Shown here: piece by piece, positions 24,227 through 33,452 of the stretch | How the letters are laid out: the number at the start of each line of letters is the position of its first letter | How positions within the stretch are numbered: the first letter of the stretch is position 1 | NCBI RefSeq assembly: GCF_001402945.1 | Contig: NZ_LKBG01000220.1 | Coordinates: 1 to 41,442, forward strand | Origin: Acidiplasma aeolicum | Lineage (GTDB): Archaea; Thermoplasmatota; Thermoplasmata; Thermoplasmatales; Thermoplasmataceae | Direction of reading: 5' to 3' | DNA length: 41,442 nt | Made by a program: the position numbers and the translations under genes | The notes under the pieces: model-generated | What the model was told of the DNA's origin: nothing | Seen by the model: only the letters and a program-made list of their open reading frames with translations | Databases searched by the model: none

Positions 24227-25171
24227 ATGGAGGATGAATATAAACTATTAAGGGAAAACGTTGAGGAATTCGGCAGCACACTGGATGAGAAAAAAATAGA
24301 GGAAAATGGCATTGATAATAATCTCCTTAAAAAACTTGCATCACAGGGCTTCCTTGCCGCATTAATACCTGAAAATCTTGGTGGCTCAGGGCTTGATGAA
24401 TCCTCATATAATATTATTCTGGAGGTGCTTTCAAAATACTCACCGTCCTCTGCATTTGAAATATTTTTAATTAATTCCATTGCATATCCGGTGCTTTCTG
24501 ATGATTTAAATTATCTTAACGATGTTATTAAAGGTGATGATTTTATTGGTATATCTCTTGATAAAACCATAAAAAATAACTCTTTAGATTCTGTATTAAA
24601 TGCAAATGGAAAATATACAATAATGTCCTCTGATGTGCCGGCCATAGCAGAAAACGAAAATTTTACTGAAAAGGATTTTATGGGATTTAAGGGCATAAGG
24701 TTTGGCAATGTCGGTATTAAAAATCAAAAAAATATAAAATCAAATAAAAACATAAAAAATTCAATAATGAATTCATACAGATCACTGGCCGCAATAAATC
24801 TTGGCATAATATCTGGATCGTTGCAAAAGGCACTTGAATACTCTGCTGTCAGGCAGGCATTTGATGTGCATTTAAAGGATTTTGGACCAATAGCATTTAA
24901 TCTATCAAAAATGGTAGCCAGGGAAAATATCCTGAGAAACATTATTTACAGTAATGTAAATTCAGAATATGTTTTTGATTTCTCAATAGAAAATGCACTG
25001 GAAATATCAAAATATTCATTGAATGTTCATGGAGGCTATGGCTATTTTAAGGATTTCGGGGTTGAAAAATTTTACAGGGATGCCATGGCACTTAAGGCCG
25101 TATTTTATGGCAATGATTTTCTTGAAAATCTTTCAAAAAGAGTTTATGGGGAGAGATCTGGATTTATTTAA
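24227..25171 (+). CDS. divergent acyl-CoA dehydrogenase subunit lacking the catalytic glutamate
   Basis: 314 residues, shorter than the usual ~380 because the middle beta domain (about 100-170) is shrunken. The N-terminal helical part has LIPENLGGSGLDESS. The C-terminal part keeps RQAFDVHLKDFGPIAFNLSKM (R209, F212) and NVHGGYGYFKDF (266-277), the two flavin-binding motifs absent from its partner. Where the catalytic EGTSEI belongs it has FYGNDF, without the glutamate. It starts directly at the stop of the first subunit. Probably the structural and flavin-binding half of a heteromeric dehydrogenase, as known for some actinobacterial steroid enzymes. The end overlaps AMMECR1 by 8 nt, convergently. 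Confidence 0.85.
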   Translation: MEDEYKLLRENVEEFGSTLDEKKIEENGIDNNLLKKLASQGFLAALIPENLGGSGLDESSYNIILEVLSKYSPSSAFEIFLINSIAYPVLSDDLNYLNDVIKGDDFIGISLDKTIKNNSLDSVLNANGKYTIMSSDVPAIAENENFTEKDFMGFKGIRFGNVGIKNQKNIKSNKNIKNSIMNSYRSLAAINLGIISGSLQKALEYSAVRQAFDVHLKDFGPIAFNLSKMVARENILRNIIYSNVNSEYVFDFSIENALEISKYSLNVHGGYGYFKDFGVEKFYRDAMALKAVFYGNDFLENLSKRVYGERSGFI

Positions 25172-25724
25172 ACACCCTCCCCTCAAAAATGTATATTTCT
25201 GATGTAAGATAACAATCCCTTTTCATTCCGGCCTTTCTGCAGGTTTCCTCAAGGAACTGCTGCTTATTAAAACCATATTCTATTGCAACCTGTGGCAAAA
25301 GAACCCCTGAATAAAATCCGTTTTTAACATATATACCATGAACACCAAGGTCTATTTTATCAATGTCTGTGTAATTAATTCTTTGGAGTTTTCCAAGTAC
25401 GGTTATTTCTATTTCTATTTTATTAAATTCGGATAATGTAACCGGCCTGAACCTTGGATCCTCCGTTGCAGCCGCAACTGCCATCTCCTTTACAGCCTCC
25501 GCCAGCGGTTTTATGGAAAATATATACCCTATGCATCCCCTTAGATTTTTTTCCTCATTGATTGTAACAAAAACACCTGCGTTGGTTTTAAATTTTTCGG
25601 GTATTGCTGGAAATTTATATTCAAGCCCGAAATGTTTTTTTAGTGCGTTTAAAGCAATGTCCATTAGAAGCTTACCATCATCCTCTGTAAGGGATTCCAG
25701 AAATGAGTCCTTTTCAATTTCCAT
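25164..25724 (-). CDS. AMMECR1-family protein
   Basis: 186 residues. Contains the invariant LRGCIGY motif (61-67) and EDPRFRPVTLSEF, both typical of AMMECR1. The family is conserved in archaea and eukaryotes; its biochemical role is not settled, and the conserved Cys suggests an enzymatic or redox function. A TATA-like TTAAATAAAA (minus strand, about 25743-25752) lies about 24 nt before the ATG. It is monocistronic and convergent with the dehydrogenase operon. Confidence 0.9.
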   Translation of the reverse strand: MEIEKDSFLESLTEDDGKLLMDIALNALKKHFGLEYKFPAIPEKFKTNAGVFVTINEEKNLRGCIGYIFSIKPLAEAVKEMAVAAATEDPRFRPVTLSEFNKIEIEITVLGKLQRINYTDIDKIDLGVHGIYVKNGFYSGVLLPQVAIEYGFNKQQFLEETCRKAGMKRDCYLTSEIYIFEGRVFK

Positions 25725-25947
25725 AATTAAATAATTACAAATTTTTTATTTAACCTTTTTTGCCCATAATATGGTTATTTTATGGAGATATCTTATAAAA
25801 ATGGGGCTTATTGTAAAAATCATAAAATTTAATATCATACACTTTTATATATAATAATTAGAATAAAAAATCAATGCATGTACAGTTATTCCTGATTAAT
25901 GCGGTATTCAAATTATATATATGATGCCTTAAGGTAAATAAAAAATT

Positions 25948-26592
25948 ATGTTTCCATCAATAAATTTTAATAAAAACTATGTTTTTATAATTATGAATAA
26001 ATTATATTTTTTGACCGGTATAATTGGTCCGGTGGTGACCTTATCACTTATATTTCTTGATATTTCAATATCACCATACTTTTCATGGCATGTAAACTCA
26101 CTAAGCAGTCTTGGCATCCATAAATATTATTATTTGTTTGATTCTGCAGTTATTTTTGAGGGATTAATGAATACAGCATTTTCAGTATTTCTATACAGGG
26201 CAGTTCCTGTTAAGCCATTACCTATAATATTAATGATTATAGGAAGCATTGGGCTTTTCTTTGTAGGGATCTTTGATGAACATACCGGTGATATACATTT
26301 AACATTTGCAATATTATATTTTATTTTAATGCCTCTTGGAATTATAATATTTAGCCTGTTCAGAATATCCAGGTTTATAACACTTTATGGCATGATATCT
26401 GCACTTATATCGCTAATGGTAATAATCATAGGAATTTTAATGGCCCTCAAGATTATAAAATTAAAGGGTGTTGGACTATCAATACCTGAGACCATTGAGG
26501 CTTTATTGCTTGCATCATGGATAATTATGCTTGCCTTATACATTATATTTAATTACAGCAAATTACAAACAAATAAAATTATATTGGCATAA
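25948..26592 (+). CDS. DUF998 family membrane protein
   Basis: 214 residues with six hydrophobic helices. The WHVNSLSSLG segment after the first helix and GIFDEHTGDIHLTFA after the third are the conserved loops of DUF998; function unknown. Two starts are possible. The ATG at 25948 lies about 30 nt after a strong TATA (TTATATATAT, about 25913-25922); the ATG at 25993 would give a more usual N-terminus directly before helix 1. purC follows after 13 nt. Confidence 0.75.
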   Translation: MFPSINFNKNYVFIIMNKLYFLTGIIGPVVTLSLIFLDISISPYFSWHVNSLSSLGIHKYYYLFDSAVIFEGLMNTAFSVFLYRAVPVKPLPIILMIIGSIGLFFVGIFDEHTGDIHLTFAILYFILMPLGIIIFSLFRISRFITLYGMISALISLMVIIIGILMALKIIKLKGVGLSIPETIEALLLASWIIMLALYIIFNYSKLQTNKIILA

Positions 26593-26605
26593 ATTATACC
26601 GTGTC

Positions 26606-27490
26606 ATGGAATTTATAAAAAGTGGAAAGGTTAAGGATATTTACTCGGATGGAGACACCCTAATTTTTAAATTTTCAAATAGAATATCAGTTTTTGATAA
26701 AATTATACCAGTGGATATTCCTGATAAGGGGGAATCACTGTGCAGAACCTCATATTACTGGTATGGTGTTGCCAGTGATATTGGAATAGAAACAGATTTA
26801 ATAAAACTTGAAGGCAACAATGAAATGCGTGTCAAAAAATTTAATGTATTTAGCAGGGGAAGGGAATATTTTAGCAATTACATGGTTCCGCTTGAATTTA
26901 TAACAAGGTATTATGTTGCAGGAACATATTATGACAGGATAAAGTCTGGAATCCTTGATTATCATGATGCTGGATTTAAAAATATGCCTGAATATGGAGA
27001 TGAATTTCCGGACCCCTATTTTGAGGTAACCACAAAATATGAAAAATTTGACAGACCATTAAAAACAGATGAGGCTTTGACCATTTCAGGCTTAAAGCTT
27101 TACGAGCTTTATGATATAAAGGAAAAAATATTAAAAATAGACAGAAGAATAAATGAGTCTGTAAAGGGCAGGGGGTTAATACATGCTGATGGAAAAAAGG
27201 AGTTTGCACTGGGAATAAGCAGAGTGCCGACGATCATAGATACATTTGGCACACTTGATGAGGATAGGTTCTGGGATTTAAATGAATATTCCAACGGAAA
27301 TATAAGGGAGCTAAGCAAGGAAATGGTAAGGCAGTATTACAGGTCAACAGGATACCATGATGCACTTTACAGGGCACGTGATCTTGGGCAGAAGGAACCG
27401 GATATACCACCACTCCCGGATGATATGATTAAAAAGGTATCAGACCTTTATAAAAATATGTACGAAAAGATTACAGGGTTAAAATGGTGA
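26606..27490 (+). CDS. purC: SAICAR synthetase PurC
   Basis: Joins aspartate to carboxyaminoimidazole ribotide in purine synthesis. 294 residues from the ATG at 26606. SGKVKDIY near the N-terminus binds ATP, FSNRISVFD matches the usual DRxSAFD region, KYEKFDRPLKTDEA is the substrate loop, and ADGKKEFAL is also conserved. A longer frame starting inside the DUF998 gene is rejected because the family begins with the SGKVKDIY strand. The last 12 nt overlap the convergent GHMP kinase gene. Confidence 0.92.
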   Translation: MEFIKSGKVKDIYSDGDTLIFKFSNRISVFDKIIPVDIPDKGESLCRTSYYWYGVASDIGIETDLIKLEGNNEMRVKKFNVFSRGREYFSNYMVPLEFITRYYVAGTYYDRIKSGILDYHDAGFKNMPEYGDEFPDPYFEVTTKYEKFDRPLKTDEALTISGLKLYELYDIKEKILKIDRRINESVKGRGLIHADGKKEFALGISRVPTIIDTFGTLDEDRFWDLNEYSNGNIRELSKEMVRQYYRSTGYHDALYRARDLGQKEPDIPPLPDDMIKKVSDLYKNMYEKITGLKW

Positions 27491-28468
27491 TACCATCCTT
27501 GATCCCATGGCGTCAAATCTAACCCTGATTACAAACTCTGATTTTTTCAGCATTTCCTTCTGGAGATTATTAACATTGTCAGGTGGGGTAATTAAAAGTA
27601 TAAATCCTTCCAGGCCGCCCCCGAGAAGCCTCGCCGCCCTTGCACCTATGGACTTCGCAAAATCAATTATGTCATCAACCTTCTCACTGGAAACTTTCTC
27701 TCCAAGTGTTTTCTTTATTTCCCAGCCAGAGTTTACAATATTGCAGAATTCACCATAATCTGATGTTTTAAATGCTTTCTCCATTGATCCGGCCAAACCC
27801 TTTATTTTTAATAATTTATTTAATGTGTCACTATCATTTTTCTCTGACTTAATAACCTGATCCCTTAATGCATTTGAGCTTTCCCTCGTTTTTCCTGTAT
27901 AAACAAGCAACATTGATTTTTGTAATGTTTCTATGAAATCATTTTCCAGATTGAATGCCTCTGTTATAACAGAATTTTTACTGAATTCCATATATTTAAG
28001 GCCGCCAACGGATATTGCATATGGGTCCTGTTTTCCAAGGACAATCCCAAAATTTGTTTTCTCTATATTATATGCTTCCTCAGCAATTTCATATGAATTT
28101 TTATTCTTATTTGTAATCTTATAAATTATTTTTAGAATGCCTGTGATCAGCGCGCTGCTGGAACCAAGCCCTGATCCCGGTGGTACATCACTATTAATGA
28201 TCAGCTTTCCGGTTTTAATTCCGTTTGACATAAATAATTCCATAATTTTATCCTCAACAGATGAATTCTGTTTTAATACTATGGCACTTTTTAAAAAGTC
28301 TCTTGAGGAAACCTCTAGTGGCATTTTGTCATCAGTATACCTCAATAGTATTCCACGATCAATTGTTGTGTTAAACACTGCTCCACCATATTTTTCGAAA
28401 AATGGGCTTATGTCTGTGCCACCACCTGCAAAACTAATTCTTAGAGGGCTGTAAACCGAAATTTTCAT
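27479..28468 (-). CDS. GHMP-family sugar kinase, HddA-like
   Basis: 329 residues. Motif 1 PLRISFAGGGTDISPFFEKYGG and the phosphate loop PPGSGLGSSSA (96-106) are those of the D-glycero-D-manno-heptose-7-phosphate kinase (HddA) / fucokinase-like branch. The third motif near the C-terminus, usually GAGGGGF, is altered to GGGLEGF. A second, more canonical kinase of the same type is at 35022-35993. The TATA-like TTTATAAAA on the minus strand (28488-28496) lies about 24 nt before the ATG. The substrate is probably a phosphorylated sugar; a specific one cannot be assigned. Confidence 0.75.
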   Translation of the reverse strand: MKISVYSPLRISFAGGGTDISPFFEKYGGAVFNTTIDRGILLRYTDDKMPLEVSSRDFLKSAIVLKQNSSVEDKIMELFMSNGIKTGKLIINSDVPPGSGLGSSSALITGILKIIYKITNKNKNSYEIAEEAYNIEKTNFGIVLGKQDPYAISVGGLKYMEFSKNSVITEAFNLENDFIETLQKSMLLVYTGKTRESSNALRDQVIKSEKNDSDTLNKLLKIKGLAGSMEKAFKTSDYGEFCNIVNSGWEIKKTLGEKVSSEKVDDIIDFAKSIGARAARLLGGGLEGFILLITPPDNVNNLQKEMLKKSEFVIRVRFDAMGSRMVSPF

Positions 28469-28558
28469 CTTTAAGTGTATGCAAATTATTTTATAAAGTT
28501 ATTCAGGAATATATTATTCAAAGAATAAATATAAAATATCATTATACAATAAACAATA

Positions 28559-29098
28559 ATGGAAAAAAATGGAAGCTACTGGCATCAGGTACCGGCCGGT
28601 CCGAACCCGCCGGATGAGGTATATGTGGTTGTTGAAATACCAAAGGGTACGAGAAACAAGTATGAAATGGGCAAGGAATTTCCAGGAATTAAGCTTGACC
28701 GCATTTTATATTCATCCTATGTTTATCCAATGGAATATGGGGCGATACCGCAAACATATTATACAGACAAGGACCCCATAGATGCCCTTGTATTTATGTC
28801 ACAGCCCACATTTCCCGGTGTAATATTAAGGGCCAAACCAATAGGTGTATTGAAAATGGTAGATTCTGGAGATATTGATAATAAAATGGTATGTGTATGC
28901 CTTGATGACCCTGTTTATAAGGATCTTAAATCATACACGGAAATACCTGAACATATACTTAAGGAAACAGAGAATTTCTTTGCCACCTATAAGGCACTTC
29001 AAAATAAGAAAACTGAGGTAAATGGATGGGAGGGTCCTGAATTTGCCAAAAAGGAAATTAAAGATGCCATTGAGGCATATAAAAAACTTTTTGAGTAA
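28559..29098 (+). CDS. ppa: inorganic pyrophosphatase, family I
   Basis: 179 residues. Hydrolyses pyrophosphate to pull biosynthetic reactions forward. Metal-binding acids are in DKDPIDALVFM and DSGDIDNKM, with VYPMEYGAIPQTY before them, all standard for family I. A TATA-like AATAAATATAAAA (about 28526-28537) lies about 26 nt before the ATG, so the mRNA is probably leaderless. The next gene starts directly after its stop. Confidence 0.94.
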   Translation: MEKNGSYWHQVPAGPNPPDEVYVVVEIPKGTRNKYEMGKEFPGIKLDRILYSSYVYPMEYGAIPQTYYTDKDPIDALVFMSQPTFPGVILRAKPIGVLKMVDSGDIDNKMVCVCLDDPVYKDLKSYTEIPEHILKETENFFATYKALQNKKTEVNGWEGPEFAKKEIKDAIEAYKKLFE

Positions 29099-29419
29099 AT
29101 GTTATCAGTAAAAATCAATTCTGGTACATTGACCATATGCGATGGACTTTTAAGTGAACTCAATGAAAGAATTCTGGTAATAAGAACAGATGAGTACATA
29201 GCATCATGTGATTCAGGCATGTGCCAGAAGGAGAAAAACTTTAATATTGATATTGTTGATAAAATAGATGATGAAAATAATTTTTTATTTTTTAAAATTG
29301 ATAATATAAAAATAGCCGTTGATATTTACACATATAATATTCTAAATTATGAAGATATAACAATAAAAAAGGGAATAAAAATTTATGTTGATGAAAATTA
29401 CAGGTATAAAAGATTATGA
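29099..29419 (+). CDS. unknown small protein
   Basis: 106 residues, not recognised. The ATG follows the ppa TAA with no gap, so it is co-translated with ppa. The sequence alternates short beta strands with acidic turns and holds two cysteines (ASCDSGMCQKE). No membrane helix. The 3' end overlaps the convergent MFS gene by 6 nt. Confidence 0.55.
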   Translation: MLSVKINSGTLTICDGLLSELNERILVIRTDEYIASCDSGMCQKEKNFNIDIVDKIDDENNFLFFKIDNIKIAVDIYTYNILNYEDITIKKGIKIYVDENYRYKRL

Positions 29420-30703
29420 GCCTTCCTTTTCTGCAGATTTTTCCCTGATTTTTGCCTCCTCAAATTCTGGATGCTCTTTTATATTACTCTTAGTAATCTT
29501 CTTGGTGAATATAAGGGATATCAGTGCAATGAATGCAGGTATGACAACGGCTATATACGATGCAAATGTATAATTATTCTTTGATCCAAGAAGATATGCG
29601 TATAATGGTCCGCCTATTAATGTCCCGATGTTAAAGATAAAAAACAGAAATCCAGACACAGACCCAACAACACGGTCCAGCACAGAATCCTGCCCAAAGG
29701 CAACAAGGAGGTCAACGTAGACACCCCATCCTGATCCAAAGATAAATGTAAAAACAGCAAGGCCTATAAATGATTTAAACAGTATAAACATGCCAAGGCT
29801 GCCTATGAAAATTAGAAATGAGGTTATTATAACCATGTATTTTCTGCCTATTCTATCAGCTATATAACCATAGAAAAATGCAAGTAAAAAGCCTCCAAGG
29901 CCTGCCATGGATGCTATAACTGCCGCTGAACCTGTTGGAAATCCAAGACCCTGTTCAAGATATTTTACATAATAACTGAGGTAACCCGCGAATAGGGTTA
30001 TTCCAAAGAAAAATACAGATATTGCAAGAAGCACTGTATTTCTGTTAAATATGTTTTCCAGTTTTATTTTTTCCCTTTTCTCCTTTTTATATGTAACAGG
30101 TATAATGAATAGAACCAACAATAATACTATGGCTGAAACTATGCCCGATAACTCGAATGGAATCCTGAATGCCGGAAGAAATGGAGATATCATGTATGGT
30201 CCTCCAAAAAGGCCTGCACCAAAAAATGTTGCCCATACTGACACTGCCTTCCCACGCGTTTCAAAGAATATATCCCCAAGAAGTGCAACACCTGCAGGTT
30301 GAAACATACCAACACCGACACCAACAAGCAGTCTGAAGGCAAAAAGTTCTGGAGTATTTGTTACAAATCCTGTTAAAACAGTAAATGCAGAGAATATTAA
30401 AACCGAGAGCAATATTGTGTTTTTAACAGAATACCTGTCAAAGAAGTATCCTCCGACCAGGCTAAAAATTGCTATTCCTATTGCATAACCTGTTAAAATT
30501 GTTCCTATGCTAAGATATGCCGGCCCTGTTATGGACGGTACAATATAATCAGCACCAAATGAATATATTTCGGCATCAAAGCCCTCTAGGAATGCCGGCA
30601 AACCCGCAACAATGGCTATGATGGCAAATCTTGCTAGACTCTCTCCAGCAAGCTGTCTAACAGTTTCGGATTTTTGAAATCCCATTCTAAAAATGCTAAC
30701 CAT
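29414..30703 (-). CDS. MFS transporter
   Basis: 429 residues, 12 predicted membrane helices with a basic central loop (YKKEKREKIKLEN). The loop between helices 2 and 3 has GGYFFDRYSVK, the usual MFS motif, and GYIADRIGRKY repeats it in the second half. The family resembles metabolite:proton symporters; substrate unknown. A TATA-like TATATATA on the minus strand (about 30722-30730) is about 24 nt before the ATG. A decayed relative lies at 4561-4814. Confidence 0.85.
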   Translation of the reverse strand: MVSIFRMGFQKSETVRQLAGESLARFAIIAIVAGLPAFLEGFDAEIYSFGADYIVPSITGPAYLSIGTILTGYAIGIAIFSLVGGYFFDRYSVKNTILLSVLIFSAFTVLTGFVTNTPELFAFRLLVGVGVGMFQPAGVALLGDIFFETRGKAVSVWATFFGAGLFGGPYMISPFLPAFRIPFELSGIVSAIVLLLVLFIIPVTYKKEKREKIKLENIFNRNTVLLAISVFFFGITLFAGYLSYYVKYLEQGLGFPTGSAAVIASMAGLGGFLLAFFYGYIADRIGRKYMVIITSFLIFIGSLGMFILFKSFIGLAVFTFIFGSGWGVYVDLLVAFGQDSVLDRVVGSVSGFLFFIFNIGTLIGGPLYAYLLGSKNNYTFASYIAVVIPAFIALISLIFTKKITKSNIKEHPEFEEAKIREKSAEKEGS

Positions 30704-30800
30704 AATATCATAAAATTCAGCATATATATAATCTTTTATACCAAAACTATAAATGGTTTATATAATTTTTTTATAAATTTTAAATTAATTTTAAAAAAGT

Positions 30801-31130
30801 TTACAACCTGGCAACAAAGGATAAAATCCTTGCCATTGCCACAGAATAAATTCCCATATAAAGAAGGTATCTTATTAAGTTTAACTTAACCTTTTCATAT
30901 CTGTAATGAACCTTGAAAAATGATATGGAATCAAGGCTAAATACATACCTTCTTCTGTTAAGAGAATAAAGTATTATATTGCTATTTCCAACCTCAACCA
31001 TGTTAATAGAATAATATATGTCGTCATTTACAGAAAAATCATAAAAATTTTTCAGTATGTATATTTTTGACCCATTTCTTGCAAAGGTTGTTGAAACATT
31101 TGGCTTTAAAAGCTCATCCGGAGAAATCAT
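30801..31130 (-). CDS. unknown small protein with C-terminal hydrophobic helix
   Basis: 109 residues, not recognised. The first 85 residues look like a small beta-rich domain (IYILKNFYDF, NIILYSLNRRRYVFSL), then a helix of about 20 hydrophobic residues near the C-terminus that may anchor it to the membrane. It lies 50 nt downstream of folD on the same strand and could be co-transcribed with it. Confidence 0.5.
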   Translation of the reverse strand: MISPDELLKPNVSTTFARNGSKIYILKNFYDFSVNDDIYYSINMVEVGNSNIILYSLNRRRYVFSLDSISFFKVHYRYEKVKLNLIRYLLYMGIYSVAMARILSFVARL

Positions 31131-31180
31131 CGGGAAAATATTCTACAAAATGATATAAACTTATCGATTACAAATACATT

Positions 31181-32023
31181 TTAAACGAAATTATGCATCT
31201 GTATTTTAATACCGTTTATAAAATTCTGAAATATATCTGTGGCTGTAACTACACCAACGCCACCGGGTACAGGTGTTATTGCCTTAACAATGCCGGATAC
31301 CTCATCAAAATTTACATCTCCATAAATTTTATTGCCCTCATAATTAATTCCCACGTCTATGACTATAGAATTGTTATTTACAAAATCTTTGCCAAAATAA
31401 TGTTTTTTGCCTATTGCGGCAACCAGGATGTCTGATGATTCGACAATTTCCTTTAAATTTGACGTTTTACTGTGGCATATACTTACAGTAAAATCACGGT
31501 TCAAAAGCATCATTGATAATGGCCTCCCGACAACGGGGCTCCTATTAACTATGCACACATTCCCATTTTTAATTCCATAATGTTCAAGGATGTCTACAAC
31601 TGCCCTTGCTGTGGCTGGTGCTATTTCCTCATTCCTTATATATAAATTTCCAAGATTTACCGGTGAAAGGCCATCAGAGTCCTTGTAGTATGGTATGTAT
31701 TTTATTATGTCATAATAATTTAAATTCTCAGGCAGGGGTGATTCCATCATTATTCCATGTATATTTTTGTCAATACTGTATTTTTTAATTAAATCTATTA
31801 ATTCATCCTGGTTGATGTTTTGATATTTATCCAGTGTCACGTTAATTCCAAGTTTTTTTCCACGCCTTATCTTTGCATTTGCATAAATTGACGATGCAGC
31901 ATCATTGCCGATCTGTATTAATTTTAAATGCGGCATTATTCCGTATTTATTTTTAAGGTCATCAACCTCATTTTTGATTTCTTCCATTTTTTTATTTGCA
32001 ACAAGGTTCCCGTCAAGTATCAT
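31181..32023 (-). CDS. folD: methylenetetrahydrofolate dehydrogenase/cyclohydrolase FolD
   Basis: 280 residues; interconverts 5,10-methylene- and 10-formyl-tetrahydrofolate. Active-site Tyr47 and Lys51 are in SIYANAK, Asp117 in KDSDGL, and the NADP loop is RSPVVGRP; PVPGGVGVVT closes the family pattern. The conserved active-site Gln of GILVQLPLP is Glu here (GIMMESPLP, E94). The ATG is preceded by GGTGA with a short spacing, so the mRNA has a leader. Divergent from the methyltransferase gene at 32155. Confidence 0.92.
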   Translation of the reverse strand: MILDGNLVANKKMEEIKNEVDDLKNKYGIMPHLKLIQIGNDAASSIYANAKIRRGKKLGINVTLDKYQNINQDELIDLIKKYSIDKNIHGIMMESPLPENLNYYDIIKYIPYYKDSDGLSPVNLGNLYIRNEEIAPATARAVVDILEHYGIKNGNVCIVNRSPVVGRPLSMMLLNRDFTVSICHSKTSNLKEIVESSDILVAAIGKKHYFGKDFVNNNSIVIDVGINYEGNKIYGDVNFDEVSGIVKAITPVPGGVGVVTATDIFQNFINGIKIQMHNFV

Positions 32024-32154
32024 CGCTTCACCATTTTTTAATAATCCACATGGTTATTTTGGTTTTATTAATAAATTCTTTTAAAATTAATTCCTCCATT
32101 TTTTATATTTATTATGGATAAAGGTAATTATAAACCTTGGTATTTAAGTCATAA

Positions 32155-33318
32155 ATGGGTAACATTATAAAATTGCTTGAAGGACTTGTAAAATCCAATT
32201 CATACTACGGTCTTATAAATAATGAGATAGATAATATAGCAAATGATATAACTTCTGGATATGATTTAAAATTTATTAAGAAAAAATATGATTATAAAAA
32301 TATTGATTTGCTATATGAATTCGCACATTACAGGATATTGAATGCACATAAATTTTCGAAAAGCAGCAGATTATTCTTTGACAAATACGCATCAATGTAT
32401 TCAACACCGGAAATAATTGGAGATTACAGGGGTGAAAAACTGAAAGGCAGTGAGATCATTGATATAGGTTCCGGAGCAGGCATGCAGGCCATATTTTTTT
32501 CAAAATATTCCCATGTAACGGGAATAGAGATAGACAGGGTTAGATACCTCCTATCATTGCTAAATAAACGCGCATATAATTCTGATGCAAATTTCATAAA
32601 TAATGATGCCTTTAATGATATAAGGTATTCCGCTGATATAATCTTTTCAGATCCCCTCAGGCCTGCAATGGCCAGTAAAAGGAAGATGGATGATCTCATT
32701 CCAAATCCTGAAATTATAATGAAAAGATTTAATCCAAATGCTGGTTTTGTTTTTGATTTACCACCACAGATGAGATGGGAAAACATAGGCATAAATGGTG
32801 AAAGGGAATATATATCTGTGAATGGTTATATTAGTAGGCTAACATTGTATACAATGAATCCCGAGAAAGATTTTACCTCAGCGGTTATGCTTCCCGAAAG
32901 GAGGAGGATAACAGGTAAGCCTGAGGAGATTAAAATCGTCAACCAGAATAATAAAATATATGATTATTTATATTTACCTGATATAAGCTTAATATATTCT
33001 AAACTGCTTTATAAGGCCATAGATGATAATATGCATTTAATATATCATGATAAAAAAAGGCTTTTATTCACATCCAATGAATATATAAAAAATTTCTTTG
33101 GGCGTACATATATACTGGAGGCAAGATCATCAATAGAAAAACTTAAAAATGAATTAATAAAACTAAATGCCGGAAAAATATTTTTTATTTTTTCAATTGA
33201 TACATCAGAATATTATAGGTTAAAAAATGAGATGGAAAAACATCTAAATGGAGACAAAACATACTATATTTTTAAAAATAATAATTGCTATTTAATAGCA
33301 AGGAAAATTAATGGATAA
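32155..33318 (+). CDS. class I methyltransferase with THUMP-like C-terminal domain
   Basis: 387 residues. After an N-terminal helical part, the SAM fold shows motif I EIIDIGSGAG near residue 100, the acidic VTGIEIDR strand, and motif IV IIFSDPLRPA, close to the DPxR form of this family. The last ~100 residues resemble the THUMP-like domain attached to such enzymes. The substrate is probably a nucleic acid but is not known. A TATA-like TTATAAA (about 32128-32134) lies about 24 nt before the ATG. Confidence 0.7.
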   Translation: MGNIIKLLEGLVKSNSYYGLINNEIDNIANDITSGYDLKFIKKKYDYKNIDLLYEFAHYRILNAHKFSKSSRLFFDKYASMYSTPEIIGDYRGEKLKGSEIIDIGSGAGMQAIFFSKYSHVTGIEIDRVRYLLSLLNKRAYNSDANFINNDAFNDIRYSADIIFSDPLRPAMASKRKMDDLIPNPEIIMKRFNPNAGFVFDLPPQMRWENIGINGEREYISVNGYISRLTLYTMNPEKDFTSAVMLPERRRITGKPEEIKIVNQNNKIYDYLYLPDISLIYSKLLYKAIDDNMHLIYHDKKRLLFTSNEYIKNFFGRTYILEARSSIEKLKNELIKLNAGKIFFIFSIDTSEYYRLKNEMEKHLNGDKTYYIFKNNNCYLIARKING

Positions 33319-33436
33319 CAGAAGATATTATTTTATATTCATATAAATATATAAAATATAGTAAAGAAAAATAGGTAATTGTAGTTATGTAAACTAACAA
33401 AAAGGATAAAAAAAATTTTGAAATATATTTTTATAG

Positions 33437-33448
33437 AATTACGTAATT
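33437..33448. promoter_or_regulatory. candidate operator of ribA
   Basis: A perfect 12-nt palindrome AATTACGTAATT directly after an AT-rich TATA region (33424-33435) and 5 nt before the ribA GTG. It would cover the region just before the transcription start, a usual place for a repressor. Archaeal riboflavin genes are known to be controlled by RbkR; whether this is its site is a guess. Confidence 0.45.
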
Positions 33449-33452
33449 AGAA

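Noticed and set aside
25750-25870. Short open frames between AMMECR1 and the DUF998 gene
   Set aside because: Fewer than 30 codons, AT-driven composition, no ribosome site; the stretch looks like promoter DNA only.
32118-32137. Short dyad AAGGT / ACCTT before the 32155 methyltransferase
   Set aside because: Only 5 nt per arm, expected by chance.
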